64,000 nucleotides of DNA from WLXB01 sp040221475. Its GTDB lineage: Bacteria; Pseudomonadota; Alphaproteobacteria; Rhodospirillales; Rhodospirillaceae. Under the pieces are notes generated by a model. The model did no database searches. It was not told the DNA's origin and saw only the letters and a program-made list of their open reading frames with translations. Below, piece by piece: positions 9,028-17,629 of this stretch. The translations under genes and the position numbers were made by a program. The stretch spans positions 496,001 through 560,000 of the forward strand of contig JAVKEJ010000032.1 of assembly GCA_040221475.1 (NCBI GenBank). The letters are read 5' to 3'. Every line of letters begins with the position of its first letter. Within the stretch, counting starts at the first letter, position 1.

Positions 9028-10581
9028 TCATACCGCCACAGCTTCCGGAGCCGTCCTCTCTCGTTTCACCAACAACTTATTCAGGGCGTTCACATAAGCC
9101 CGCGCGGACGCGACCAAAGTGTCCGTATCTGCGCCTTGCCCCATCACCGTCTTGCCGTCTTCTTCAAGCCTGACTGTCACTTCCGCCTGGGCATCCGTGC
9201 CTTCGGTCACGGCATGCACCTGATACAATTGCAAATGCTGCGTATCGAAGGTCAGCGCTTTAATGGCGTTAAACGTGGCATCCACCGGGCCATCGCCTTC
9301 GGCTGTCGTCGCGACGATCTCGCCGTCGACCTCCAGCTCCAATTCGGCCGTCTGATGTTTGACCTTGGACCCACAGACCACTTGTAAGGACACAAACTTG
9401 ATGCGGTCATTGTCCCGCACCTCATCATCAACGATGGCAATCAGATCCTCGTCGTAGACATCCTTTTTCTTGTCCGCCAAATCCTTGAACCGTTTGAACG
9501 CCTCGTTCATGGCGTTGTCGCCCAGTTCAAAGCCCAGCTCTTTCAACTTCTCGCGAAAGGCATGGCGGCCCGAGTGCTTGCCCATAACCAGATTGGATTT
9601 CACCAACCCGACAGACTCAGGCGTCATGATCTCATAGGTTTCGGCGTGCTTTAGAACCCCGTCCTGGTGAATGCCCGACTCATGAGCAAAGGCGTTGGCT
9701 CCAACAATGGCCTTATTGGGTTGTACCGGAAAACCGGTGATCTGCGAGACCATATGCGAGGCTTTGGTAATTAAGGTTGCATCAATGTTGGTTTCAAACG
9801 GCATGTGATCCTTGCGGGTCCGCAAGGCCATCACGACCTCTTCTAACGCCGCATTGCCAGCGCGCTCCCCCAGGCCATTGATGGTGCATTCGACCTGACG
9901 CGCGCCAGCTTGCACCGCCGCCAAGGAATTGGCCACCGCCAATCCCAAATCGTTATGACAGTGCACCGAAATCACGGCCTTATCGATGTTGGGCACCCGG
10001 TTGAACAACATCGTGATCAATTTGTTGTATTCGTCGGGCACCGTATAGCCCACGGTATCGGGAATATTAATGGTAGACGCCCCGGCGTCGATGGCCGCTT
10101 CCACACAGCGGCACAGAAAATCATGCTCGGTGCGGGAGCCATCTTCCGCCGACCATTCCACATCATCGGTAAACTGGCGGGCAAAGCGCACACTCTCAAT
10201 CACGGCCTGATAGACCGCCTCGGGCTCCATCTGCAGCTTGTATTTCATGTGCAACGGCGAGGTAGAGATAAAGGTGTGGATGCGCCCACTGTTGGCCGAC
10301 TTGATGGCGTCGGCGGCCCGTTGGATATCGCCTTTGGCGGCCCGCGCCAGGCTGGCCACGGTTGAGTCTTTCACAACGTCGGCCACAGCTTTGATGGCCT
10401 CGAAGTCACCCTGCGAGGCAATAGCAAAGCCAGCCTCAATCACATCGACGCGCATCGCTTCCAGCAGTTTGGCGATACGCACCTTTTCTTCACGATTCAT
10501 AGACGCGCCGGGCGATTGCTCGCCGTCACGCAACGTGGTGTCAAATATAATAACGCGATCGGTATTCATGTTCATTCTCAC
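9028..10581 (-). CDS. leuA: 2-isopropylmalate synthase
   Basis: LeuA condenses acetyl-CoA with 2-oxoisovalerate in the first committed step of leucine synthesis. The 517-residue protein has the HMGL-like catalytic barrel with DTTLRDGEQSPG near residues 14-25, the metal-binding HCHNDLGLAVANS segment, and ANAFAHESGIHQDG. The C-terminal regulatory LeuA dimer domain follows (about 390-505), which normally gives leucine feedback inhibition. The start is ambiguous among GTG 10581, ATG 10575 and ATG 10569. It lies downstream of ilvBNC but behind their terminator and its own leader with a leucine-rich peptide. Confidence 0.96.
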   Translation of the reverse strand: MRMNMNTDRVIIFDTTLRDGEQSPGASMNREEKVRIAKLLEAMRVDVIEAGFAIASQGDFEAIKAVADVVKDSTVASLARAAKGDIQRAADAIKSANSGRIHTFISTSPLHMKYKLQMEPEAVYQAVIESVRFARQFTDDVEWSAEDGSRTEHDFLCRCVEAAIDAGASTINIPDTVGYTVPDEYNKLITMLFNRVPNIDKAVISVHCHNDLGLAVANSLAAVQAGARQVECTINGLGERAGNAALEEVVMALRTRKDHMPFETNIDATLITKASHMVSQITGFPVQPNKAIVGANAFAHESGIHQDGVLKHAETYEIMTPESVGLVKSNLVMGKHSGRHAFREKLKELGFELGDNAMNEAFKRFKDLADKKKDVYDEDLIAIVDDEVRDNDRIKFVSLQVVCGSKVKHQTAELELEVDGEIVATTAEGDGPVDATFNAIKALTFDTQHLQLYQVHAVTEGTDAQAEVTVRLEEDGKTVMGQGADTDTLVASARAYVNALNKLLVKRERTAPEAVAV

Positions 10582-10635
10582 GACTTGGGTTTAGGTACGA
10601 AGGCTCGTTCGAGCGACAACAGTGCTGCGCTTGAT

Positions 10636-10703
10636 CCCCTGAACATCCCGTCGCTCTGACAGGAATGACGCTCAGGGGCTGTTAAGTCGCAGACCCAGGT
10701 CTG
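10636..10703 (-). promoter_or_regulatory. Hairpins in the leuA leader (attenuation-type region)
   Basis: Two hairpins lie within or just after the leader peptide gene. CAGAC/GTCTG (10690-10703) covers the leucine codons. A longer stem pairs CCCCTGA (10672-10678 complement) with TCAGGGG (10636-10642 complement), with further imperfect pairing inside; its 5' arm contains the leader stop codon. The position suits ribosome-controlled RNA switching, but no U-run follows, so a classical intrinsic terminator is not evident. Confidence 0.4.
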
Positions 10704-10812
10704 TGAGGAGCAGGCCACCAAGACGAGCCCAAACCCGCGCGTGCGCCGACATGCCCACCGAAATATCGGCAGAAATGCTTGCGTTTTGCGTGTTTGTGAC
10801 CGTGTTGATCAC
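10672..10812 (-). CDS. Candidate leucine-rich leader peptide of leuA
   Basis: A 46-codon ORF ends about 90 bases before leuA. The GTG start at 10810-10812 is preceded by AGGA at seven-base spacing. Its C-terminal part reads LGGLLLTDLGLRLNSP, with eight leucines in thirteen codons, placed where a ribosome stalled for leucine would affect the hairpins that follow. This is the layout of leader peptides controlling amino-acid operons. It has not been matched to a known family here; the leucine run and ribosome-binding site are the evidence. Confidence 0.5.
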   Translation of the reverse strand: MINTVTNTQNASISADISVGMSAHARVWARLGGLLLTDLGLRLNSP

Positions 10813-10952
10813 CTGTTCATCCTTATTCGAAACCGCGCTCACTCTCCATTGAGAACGGCATTACCGATCCTAAAAAGTACGTTCCACCCACGAAGTCAAT
10901 AACTTAGCACGAAAAATGGTTAAATTGAGGTGAAGTCCAAAGATTTTGGATT

Positions 10953-10987
10953 AAAAAAAAAGGGGCCGATCAAACCGGCCCCTTTTT
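10953..10987 (-). terminator. Rho-independent terminator after ilvC
   Basis: A perfect GGGGCCG/CGGCCCC stem with a short loop is flanked by A and T runs. On the minus strand it is followed by nine T residues, about 30 bases past the ilvC stop. The symmetry would also allow termination of plus-strand transcripts. Confidence 0.9.
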
Positions 10988-11016
10988 GTCTTAAACGGTT
11001 TTGATCGGTCTCATCG

Positions 11017-12039
11017 CTAATTACGGTTTTTATCGACAAGCGCCTTGTCGCCGCCGATCCATGGCATCATCGCGCGCAGACGTTGACCAACTTCTTCGAT
11101 GCCGTGCTCGGCCCAAATACGGCGGGTTGCCTTAAAGCTTGGCTGACCGGCCTGACATTCACTCATCCAGTCACGTACAAAGCGGCCTTCTTGAATATCA
11201 GTCAGAATCTTTTTCATCTCGGCTTTGGTGTCCTCGGTAATCACCCGCGGACCAGAGACATAATCGCCATATTCTGCGGTATTGGAGACGGAATAGCGCA
11301 TATCGGCCAGACCACCCTCGTACATTAGGTCGACGATCAATTTGACCTCGTGCAAACACTCAAAATAGGCCATTTCCGGGGCATATCCAGCTTCCACCAG
11401 GGTTTCGTAGCCCGCGCGAATCAGGTGAGATAACCCACCACACAGCACCGCCTGCTCGCCGAACAAATCGGTTTCACATTCTTCGCGGAAGCTGGTTTCG
11501 ATGATCCCGGCGCGACCGCCGCCAATGGCAGAGGCATAAGACAACGCGATGTCCATGGCATTGCCTGAAGCGTCCTGCGCCACAGCGACCAGGCACGGCA
11601 CACCCGCACCACGGTCGTATTCAGAACGCACCGTATGGCCGGGGCCTTTTGGCGCCACCATAAAGACGTCCAGATCTTTGCGCGCTTCGATCAGGCTGAA
11701 GTGAATGTTCAGGCCATGGGCAAACGCCAGCGCCCCGCCTTCTTTAAGATTTGGCGCAATATCATTACGGTAGATATCGCCCTGCAATTCATCAGGCGTC
11801 AGCATCATCACCACATCGGCCCACTTAGAAGCTTCAGCTGGCGTGAGAACCTTAAGGCCCGCGCCTTCAGCTTTCTTGCGGCTGCTTGAGTCTTCCCGCA
11901 AGCCAACGGCGACGTCGGCAACCCCGGAATCGCGCATGTTGAGAATATGGGCATGGCCCTGTGAACCGTAGCCAATAACGGCCACTTTCTTGCCTTTGAT
12001 GATGTTTACATCAGCATCGCGGTCATAATACACGCGCAT
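11017..12039 (-). CDS. ilvC: Ketol-acid reductoisomerase (class I)
   Basis: IlvC isomerises and reduces acetohydroxy acids, the second common step of valine, leucine and isoleucine synthesis, with NADPH and Mg2+. The 340-residue length matches the short class I form. The Rossmann motif VIGYGSQGHAHILNMRDSG lies near residues 21-39, with the PKGPGHTVRSEYDRG loop and the metal-site region DLFGEQAVLCGG. It is the third gene of the ilvB-ilvN-ilvC set and is followed by a strong terminator. Confidence 0.98.
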   Translation of the reverse strand: MRVYYDRDADVNIIKGKKVAVIGYGSQGHAHILNMRDSGVADVAVGLREDSSSRKKAEGAGLKVLTPAEASKWADVVMMLTPDELQGDIYRNDIAPNLKEGGALAFAHGLNIHFSLIEARKDLDVFMVAPKGPGHTVRSEYDRGAGVPCLVAVAQDASGNAMDIALSYASAIGGGRAGIIETSFREECETDLFGEQAVLCGGLSHLIRAGYETLVEAGYAPEMAYFECLHEVKLIVDLMYEGGLADMRYSVSNTAEYGDYVSGPRVITEDTKAEMKKILTDIQEGRFVRDWMSECQAGQPSFKATRRIWAEHGIEEVGQRLRAMMPWIGGDKALVDKNRN

Positions 12040-12072
12040 GATTTTCGTCCTTTCGGGGTCTTGGCGTTTTGC

Positions 12073-12735
12073 TTAACGCTTTCTTTTGGAAGATGTTGGC
12101 GCCTTCTTAACGGCGGATTTGCGTTTAGGCGAGGGTTTCTTGGCAACTTTTTTGACCTTTGCGCTCGGCGCCACTGTGTTGGCAACCAGTCCAGCAGCCC
12201 CGCGGGCAATGGCCGCAACGCCCGTACGCGACACTTCGATCAATCCAAGCGGCTTCATCAGCGCGATAAAGGCATCCACCTTCTCGGAGCTCCCCACCAC
12301 TTCAAAGACAAAGGAATCCGGAGCGGAATCGACCACATTACAACGAAAAATATCGCCGATTCTCAGGGCTTCGACACGATCCTCGCCAACGCCGCTCACC
12401 TTGACCAAAGCCAGGTCGCGGCCGACCGAGGGGCCTTCATCGGTCAAATCTTTAACCGTATGCACCGGCACCAAACGGCCCAGCTGGGCTTTGATCTGCT
12501 CCACAATCTGTCGCGTGCCTGACGTCACCAGATTGATGCGCGACAGCTGTGCTTCAGGATCTACCTCTGAAACCGTTAAACTTTCAATGTTATAGCCCCG
12601 GCCAGAAAACAAACCGACCACACGGGCCAACACACCAGCTTCGTTGTCCACCAGCACAGCGATGGTGTGGCGATAAACGACCGTATCTTTCAGCACCGAG
12701 ACGGGCACTGAGCCTTCATATAAATTACTGCTCAT
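12073..12735 (-). CDS. ilvN: Acetolactate synthase regulatory subunit with a Lys-rich tail
   Basis: This subunit activates IlvB and gives valine feedback control. An ACT domain begins near residue 22 (HTIAVLVDNEAGVLARVVGL), followed by the second ALS small-subunit domain. The start at 12735 is chosen because GGAG lies eight bases upstream; the frame could extend three codons to a GTG. The family normally ends near 160-175 residues. This protein continues to 220 with a basic tail containing AKVKKVAKKPSPKRKS and ending SSKRKR, like histone-H1-type low-complexity tails. The tail has no assigned function. Confidence 0.95.
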   Translation of the reverse strand: MSSNLYEGSVPVSVLKDTVVYRHTIAVLVDNEAGVLARVVGLFSGRGYNIESLTVSEVDPEAQLSRINLVTSGTRQIVEQIKAQLGRLVPVHTVKDLTDEGPSVGRDLALVKVSGVGEDRVEALRIGDIFRCNVVDSAPDSFVFEVVGSSEKVDAFIALMKPLGLIEVSRTGVAAIARGAAGLVANTVAPSAKVKKVAKKPSPKRKSAVKKAPTSSKRKR

Positions 12736-12788
12736 GGCAGTCACTCCAGTTTTAATTTAAGGTCTGGCCAGTTTTAATAAGATCTGGG

Positions 12789-14576
12789 TTAAACCAGCGC
12801 CAAACCTGCGCCTGAAATTGCCTTTTCCGGCTCATCCTCAGGCCCGAGAATCATCTGATTGTGTGCCGCCCCTGATGGAATCATCGGGAAACAGTTTTCC
12901 TTCTGATCCACCGCGACGTCCACAATCACCGGACCATCAATCGCCATCATCTCTTTAATCGTGTCATCCACCTTGGCCGGGTCGGTCACCCGCAGCCCCG
13001 CCAGGCCATAAGCTTCGGCGAGTTTGACGAAGTCCGGCAAGGAGTCTGAATAACTCTCGGAATAGCGGCCCCCATGCAGCAATTCCTGCCATTGACGCAC
13101 CATTCCCATGTATTGGTTGTTGATGATGAACACCTTGACCGGCAGGCGATACTGTACCGCCGTCGACAACTCCTGAATATTCATCAGGATCGACGCTTCC
13201 CCGGCAATATCAATCACCAGGCCATCCGGATTGCCCAACTGCGCGCCGATGGCTGCCGGCAGCCCGTAGCCCATGGTGCCAAGCCCCCCTGACGTCAGCC
13301 AACGGTTGGGCTGGTCGAAGCGGTAGAACTGCGCCGCCCACATTTGATGCTGGCCCACTTCCGTGGAGATAAACGTCTTCTTGTACTTGGTCAGCTCAAA
13401 CAGACGTTCGATGGCATACTGGGGTTTGATGACCTTTCCGGCCTGGGTGTAGTTCAAACAATCCACCGCTTTCCAGCGTTTGATCTCAGCCCACCAAGCT
13501 TTCAGAGCTTTCGGTTTCGGACGTTCCTTGCGCGCCTTCCAGGCTTTCAAGATCGCCTTCAAGGCTTCACCCGCATCGCCGATCACCGGCACATCCACAA
13601 TCACACTCTTATTGATGGAGGATTGGTCCACATCCACATGGATTTTCTTGGACCCCGGAGAAAAGTGCTCAAGGTTACCCGTGACTCGGTCATCAAACCG
13701 GGCGCCAATATTGATCATGACATCGCAGTCGTGCATCGCCAGATTGGCTTCGTAGGTGCCGTGCATGCCGACCATGCCCAACCAATTGGGGCCAGACGCG
13801 GCATAAGACCCAAGCCCCATCAGCGTCGATGTGATCGGAAAACCGGTTTCATTGACCAACTCCGTCAGCGTCTTGGACGCTTCTGGACCCGCGTTGATGA
13901 CGCCGCCGCCGGTGTACAACAAGGGCCGCTCGGCCTTGACCATCAGATCAACCGCTGCCTCGATAGACGCCGGATCCGGCTTAAAGGCTGGACGATAGGT
14001 TTTATGCTTTTCGCGATAAACGCCACGTGGTGCGGTGCTGTACGTGCCATCCGCCATGACCACGTCTTTTGGCAAATCAACCACCACCGGGCCAGGTCGG
14101 CCCGAGCGTGCCACATGAAAGGCTTCGTGAATCACCTTGGCCAGATTGTTCGGATCTTTCACCAGATAGTTATGCTTGGTGCAGGGCCGCGTGATGCCAA
14201 CCGTATCGGCCTCTTGAAACGCATCATTGCCAATCAGGTGTGTCGGCACCTGGCCGGTCAGACACACCACCGGAATGGAATCCATCAGGGCATCGGTCAG
14301 GCCGGTCACGGCGTTGGTTGCCCCCGGACCCGAGGTCACCAGCACCACACCCACTTTGCCGGTCGAGCGGGCATAGCCTTCCGCCGCATGCACCGCACCC
14401 TGCTCGTGACGCACCAGAATGTGCCTGATCTTGTTCTGCTTAAAAATCTCATCATAGATGGGCAGCACAGCGCCGCCCGGATAGCCGAACACGACTTCCA
14501 CACCCTGCTCTTCAAGCGCTTTGAGAATGATGGCTGCGCCCTTCATCTGGCGTCCGTCGAGTGAGTCCCGTGACAT
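12789..14576 (-). CDS. ilvB: Acetolactate synthase catalytic subunit
   Basis: This ThDP enzyme forms acetolactate and acetohydroxybutyrate. The 595-residue protein has GYPGGAVLPIYDEIF near residues 33-47, the catalytic-Glu segment RHEQGAVHAAEGYA, and the ThDP/Mg2+ motif as AGEASILMNIQEL, with GEAS where GDGS is usual. It lies 53 bases before ilvN. Two small hairpins lie immediately upstream of its start. The miaA terminator lies about 70 bases upstream, leaving very little room for a separate promoter. Confidence 0.97.
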   Translation of the reverse strand: MSRDSLDGRQMKGAAIILKALEEQGVEVVFGYPGGAVLPIYDEIFKQNKIRHILVRHEQGAVHAAEGYARSTGKVGVVLVTSGPGATNAVTGLTDALMDSIPVVCLTGQVPTHLIGNDAFQEADTVGITRPCTKHNYLVKDPNNLAKVIHEAFHVARSGRPGPVVVDLPKDVVMADGTYSTAPRGVYREKHKTYRPAFKPDPASIEAAVDLMVKAERPLLYTGGGVINAGPEASKTLTELVNETGFPITSTLMGLGSYAASGPNWLGMVGMHGTYEANLAMHDCDVMINIGARFDDRVTGNLEHFSPGSKKIHVDVDQSSINKSVIVDVPVIGDAGEALKAILKAWKARKERPKPKALKAWWAEIKRWKAVDCLNYTQAGKVIKPQYAIERLFELTKYKKTFISTEVGQHQMWAAQFYRFDQPNRWLTSGGLGTMGYGLPAAIGAQLGNPDGLVIDIAGEASILMNIQELSTAVQYRLPVKVFIINNQYMGMVRQWQELLHGGRYSESYSDSLPDFVKLAEAYGLAGLRVTDPAKVDDTIKEMMAIDGPVIVDVAVDQKENCFPMIPSGAAHNQMILGPEDEPEKAISGAGLALV

Positions 14577-14590
14577 GGCAATCCGTTTCT

Positions 14591-14623
14591 AGGCGCGTCG
14601 CCTAAATGTTGAGGCGGGTCGCC
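14591..14623 (-). promoter_or_regulatory. Two near-identical GGCG-N3-CGCC hairpins before ilvB
   Basis: AGGCGCGTCGCC (14591-14602) and AGGCGGGTCGCC (14612-14623) are spaced 21 bases apart. Each can form a GGCG/CGCC hairpin with a three-base loop; the first extends to TAGGCG/CGCCTA. They sit 15-47 bases before the ilvB start and so close to its ribosome-binding site. A role in translational or attenuation control is possible but unproven. Confidence 0.35.
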
Positions 14624-14645
14624 CGAATTGCGAACCACGCCGACA

Positions 14646-14682
14646 TCCCAAAAAAACACAAACCGCCCCGGTGAGGAGGCGG
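14646..14682 (-). terminator. Rho-independent terminator after miaA
   Basis: On the minus strand CCGCCTC pairs with GGGGCGG (one G-T pair) around a six-base loop, and TTTGTGTTTTTTT follows. It lies about 30 bases past the miaA stop and about 70 before ilvB. It could equally work as an attenuator if ilvB is read from upstream. Confidence 0.7.
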
Positions 14683-14712
14683 CACTGAGAGGTAACTATC
14701 AAGCAGATTTGC

Positions 14713-15657
14713 CTAGGTCAACACCAAGGAGCGAATTTTTGGAAAGATTTTTTCATATAAACTTTCTGAATATTGCGCATTGATGGTTTCTGACGCAGTA
14801 AACTGAGTGCGAAACCAGGTTGTCTGGCGTTTGGCGTAGTTTCGGGTGTGCTGCTGGGCGCGCGTAATCGCGTCGCCTCGGCCAATCTCTTGGCGCAGAT
14901 ACGCCGCCAGTTCCGGCACACCGAGCGCCTTCATGACGGGCAAAGCCGGGTCCAGACCCCGCTGTTGCAGCGCCGCCACTTCGTCCAGCGCGCCCTCTGC
15001 AAGCATCCTTTCAAACCGGCCATCACAGGCGGCATACAGGTCGTCCCGTGGCGGCTGGAACAGCACCTTGTAAAAAGAGGTCTCCCCCAGCGGCGGCAAC
15101 ACCGGCTTGGCTTGCCACACATGCAACGGCGTGCCGGTGGCCTCGACCACTTCCCAGGCCCGCAAAATGCGCTGGCGATCTTTAGGCTTCAGGCGCGCCG
15201 CGCCCTCCGGGTCTTTGTCTTTCAGGCTGGCATAAAGCGCGTCGTTGCCCTCTTCCAGGCGCAGACGCCGGGACGCCGCTTTAACGTCACTTGGAATGTC
15301 GGGAATGTCCGACAACCCCTCCATCAGCGCTTTTAAATACAGCCCCGTCCCGCCGACCACGATGGGCAAACGGCCTGCGGCCTGAACCTGTTTGATCGTC
15401 TGCACCGCCAGATCGGACCAGGCCGCGACCGTACAGGCTTCTGCTCCATCCATAGTGCCATACAAATGATGCGGCGCACGCGCTTCGTCCGCTGCGCTTG
15501 GGCGAGCGGTCAGAACATGCAGGTCTTTGTACACCTGCATGCTATCGGCATTGATAACCGCGCCGTTGAGGTCTTCTGCCAGACGCAGCGCCAGACCAGA
15601 TTTCCCGCTGGCCGTTGGCCCGGCAATGACAAGGACAGGAGACGCGGCTTCACTCAA
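14713..15657 (-). CDS. miaA: tRNA dimethylallyltransferase
   Basis: MiaA adds a dimethylallyl group to A37 of tRNAs reading UNN codons. The 314-residue product has the P-loop AGPTASGKSGLALRLA near residues 11-26, NADSMQVYKDL, and VGGTGLYLKALMEG. A TTG start at 15655-15657 is proposed because GAGGG lies nine bases upstream. The open frame continues to 15753, but that would overlap the upstream DUF1015 gene by 83 bases and adds no conserved sequence. The gene follows the DUF1015 gene by 13 bases. Confidence 0.95.
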   Translation of the reverse strand: MSEAASPVLVIAGPTASGKSGLALRLAEDLNGAVINADSMQVYKDLHVLTARPSAADEARAPHHLYGTMDGAEACTVAAWSDLAVQTIKQVQAAGRLPIVVGGTGLYLKALMEGLSDIPDIPSDVKAASRRLRLEEGNDALYASLKDKDPEGAARLKPKDRQRILRAWEVVEATGTPLHVWQAKPVLPPLGETSFYKVLFQPPRDDLYAACDGRFERMLAEGALDEVAALQQRGLDPALPVMKALGVPELAAYLRQEIGRGDAITRAQQHTRNYAKRQTTWFRTQFTASETINAQYSESLYEKIFPKIRSLVLT

Positions 15658-15670
15658 CCTGCGAAACCCT

Positions 15671-16906
15671 CTAATCCAACACGTGACTGAGCAAACCGTC
15701 CGCCAGTTTGGGTTCAAACCAGGTGGATTTGGGCGGCATGATCTCGCCGGCATCGGCGACCGACATCAAATCCGCCATGCTGGTGGCGAATAACGCAAAC
15801 GCCACCGCCATCTCGCCGGAATCCACGCGCTTTTCCAGTCCCTCCATGCCGCGAATGCCGCCGACAAAATCAATCCGCTCATCAGTGCGCGGGTCAGACA
15901 CACCCAACAGCGGCTCGATCAGATTGGCGTGCAACAAGCTGACGTCTAACCGGCCCACGGGGTCATTTTCCGGCACATACTCAGGATGCAGATCTAGCTG
16001 ATACCACGCCCCGTCGAGATACATGCCGAACTGGGTTGCTTTGGTCGGCTTCGCCATGGTTTTACCGGGCCCGTCAGCCCGGGTGACATCAAACCGCTCG
16101 CCGATTTTAGCCAGCAGGTCTTCTGCCGAATGACCGTTCAAATCTTTGATCACGCGGTTGTAATCGAAGATGCGCATTTCATCATCCGCATAGGCCACCG
16201 TTAAAAAGTATTGGGCGCTTTCCGTCTCTGGCTTCATCTTGGCGACCCGCGAGCCTGCCGCCGAACGATGATGACCGTCCGCGATATACAAAGCGGGCAT
16301 GCTGTTAAAAGCCTTCGTCAGCGCGGCAATGTCGGCGTCATCGTTGATCACCCAGACGGCGTGGCCCACACCGTCATCCGCCGTCACATGATAAACTGGC
16401 GGGTGTGCCGTGACCGCATCCAACACGTCTTTCACCGCCTGAGAGGATTTGTAGGCCAGCAGCACCGGACCGGTCTGGGCGTTCAGCGTCTTCACCTGGT
16501 TGACGCGATCGTCTTCCTTTTTGGGCCGGGTAAACTCGTGTTTGCGAATATCATTGGCATCGTAAGCCGCCGCCGAGGCCACCATGGCCACACCGGTTTG
16601 GCTGTGTGCCCCCATGGTCAGGCGATAGGCGTAATAACACGGCTTGTCTTCGCGAATCAGCACGCCCTCGGCGATCAGGCGCTGCAGGTTTTCAGCCCCT
16701 TTATCGTAAACCTCCTGGGCATACACATCCGTGCCTTCGGGCAGGTCGATCTCGGGCTTTGAAATATGCAGGAAGCTGTTGGGGCGGCCTTTGGCCCGCA
16801 CGCGCGCTTCTTCCGTGTTCAGGACATCGTAAGGCGGGGCCGCGACGGCAGCGGCCTGTTCTGGGGTGGGACGAAGGGCGGCAAACGGGCGGACAAGTTC
16901 AGGCAT
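15671..16906 (-). CDS. DUF1015 family protein
   Basis: The 411-residue protein matches DUF1015 in length and blocks: the N-terminal VRPFAALRPTPEQAAAVAAPPYDVLN, then NSFLHISKPEIDLP, then ALYIADGHHRSAAGSRVA near the middle. The last block is the conserved histidine-containing motif of the family. An archaeal relative is a serine kinase with a ParB-like fold, but function in proteobacteria is not established. It precedes miaA in one transcription unit. Confidence 0.85.
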   Translation of the reverse strand: MPELVRPFAALRPTPEQAAAVAAPPYDVLNTEEARVRAKGRPNSFLHISKPEIDLPEGTDVYAQEVYDKGAENLQRLIAEGVLIREDKPCYYAYRLTMGAHSQTGVAMVASAAAYDANDIRKHEFTRPKKEDDRVNQVKTLNAQTGPVLLAYKSSQAVKDVLDAVTAHPPVYHVTADDGVGHAVWVINDDADIAALTKAFNSMPALYIADGHHRSAAGSRVAKMKPETESAQYFLTVAYADDEMRIFDYNRVIKDLNGHSAEDLLAKIGERFDVTRADGPGKTMAKPTKATQFGMYLDGAWYQLDLHPEYVPENDPVGRLDVSLLHANLIEPLLGVSDPRTDERIDFVGGIRGMEGLEKRVDSGEMAVAFALFATSMADLMSVADAGEIMPPKSTWFEPKLADGLLSHVLD

Positions 16907-17234
16907 GAAATGAGGACTCTCACTAGAAGAAAAAATAGAGACAGGATCGAATCGGGACTTCTGTTTACCGGCTGGGTTTACCTGCTGGCGTAGCGCCTGC
17001 GCAACCGTGAGCGCATAAAATCGTTATCTTTTGTACAACTTGGCCCAGAGCCTAAAAAAGCCCTCAGATTGCGGTTACAGTCGCGGCTCGTCATGAAAAT
17101 TTGTTTTTACAATAAACTGGCAGAAATCCTTGATTCCTGATGTTAACCAATCAATGACAGACCCGGATTATGTTGCGTTAACTGTGACTGGGAATTATTT
17201 CTTAGTAGCGAGTCAAAAAGACCTTTCGTTGTGC

Positions 17235-17249
17235 AGGGGTATTTCCCCT
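17235..17249. promoter_or_regulatory. Palindrome AGGGG-N5-CCCCT in the 16907-17282 intergenic region
   Basis: AGGGG and CCCCT flank TATTT, with outer TG/CA extending the symmetry across one mismatch. It lies about 35 bases before the start of the small gene at 17283, where an operator or leader hairpin could act. The rest of the 376-base interval between the DUF1015 gene and this gene is AT-rich. It contains two GTTAAC hexamers (near 17141 and 17174) and no ORF I would defend; divergent promoters are expected here. Confidence 0.3.
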
Positions 17250-17282
17250 ACAGACTAAAGGGTGAATTCTAGAGGGTGACCG

Positions 17283-17585
17283 ATGGCGAAATCTAAATCT
17301 GACATTCTTGATGACTTCCAGGCTTTCATGGGAAAGCACGGCGCAAATTATAAGGAATGGTACGTTTCGACGTCGACCAACCCGAAAATGGAACTGTTCA
17401 AGTACCATAAGTTCAAGAACGGCGATAAAGGCTTGTTCCGCACCGCTGAGTCAGAGATTCGCTCAGCGGAGATCGCAGAGTTCTTCACCGACCTCGGCGC
17501 CAAAGGCGATGCCGGCATCAAAGATGACGCCGTGTACGTTTATGCCTTCAAAATGGCCAAGCACACCCGGCCTTCAGCGCGCTAA
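17283..17585 (+). CDS. Small hypothetical protein
   Basis: The 100-residue soluble protein begins MAKSKSDILDDFQAFMGKHG and has a GAGGG ribosome-binding site ahead of its ATG. It is charged and rich in lysine and phenylalanine, with no membrane segment or signal peptide. I do not recognise a domain. It stands alone on the plus strand, divergent from the DUF1015 gene behind an unusually long 376-base upstream region, and convergent with pepA at 23-base distance. Confidence 0.75.
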   Translation: MAKSKSDILDDFQAFMGKHGANYKEWYVSTSTNPKMELFKYHKFKNGDKGLFRTAESEIRSAEIAEFFTDLGAKGDAGIKDDAVYVYAFKMAKHTRPSAR

Positions 17586-17601
17586 CAAAAGCTCAGTTTT
17601 T

Positions 17602-17629
17602 GTAAACGTCAGCGTTCGTAAACGTCAGC
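17602..17629. repeat. 12-bp direct repeat across the pepA stop codon
   Basis: GTAAACGTCAGC occurs at 17602-17613 and again at 17618-17629, separated by GTTC. In the pepA reading direction the first copy codes the last residues and the second contains the stop, so the 3' end of the gene has been tandemly duplicated with a 16-bp period. Confidence 0.8.

Noticed and set aside
13344..14564. 406-codon plus-strand ORF antisense to ilvB
   Set aside because: Its composition is that expected of the reverse complement of a GC-biased coding frame, with many His and Arg; no motif or ribosome-binding site supports it.
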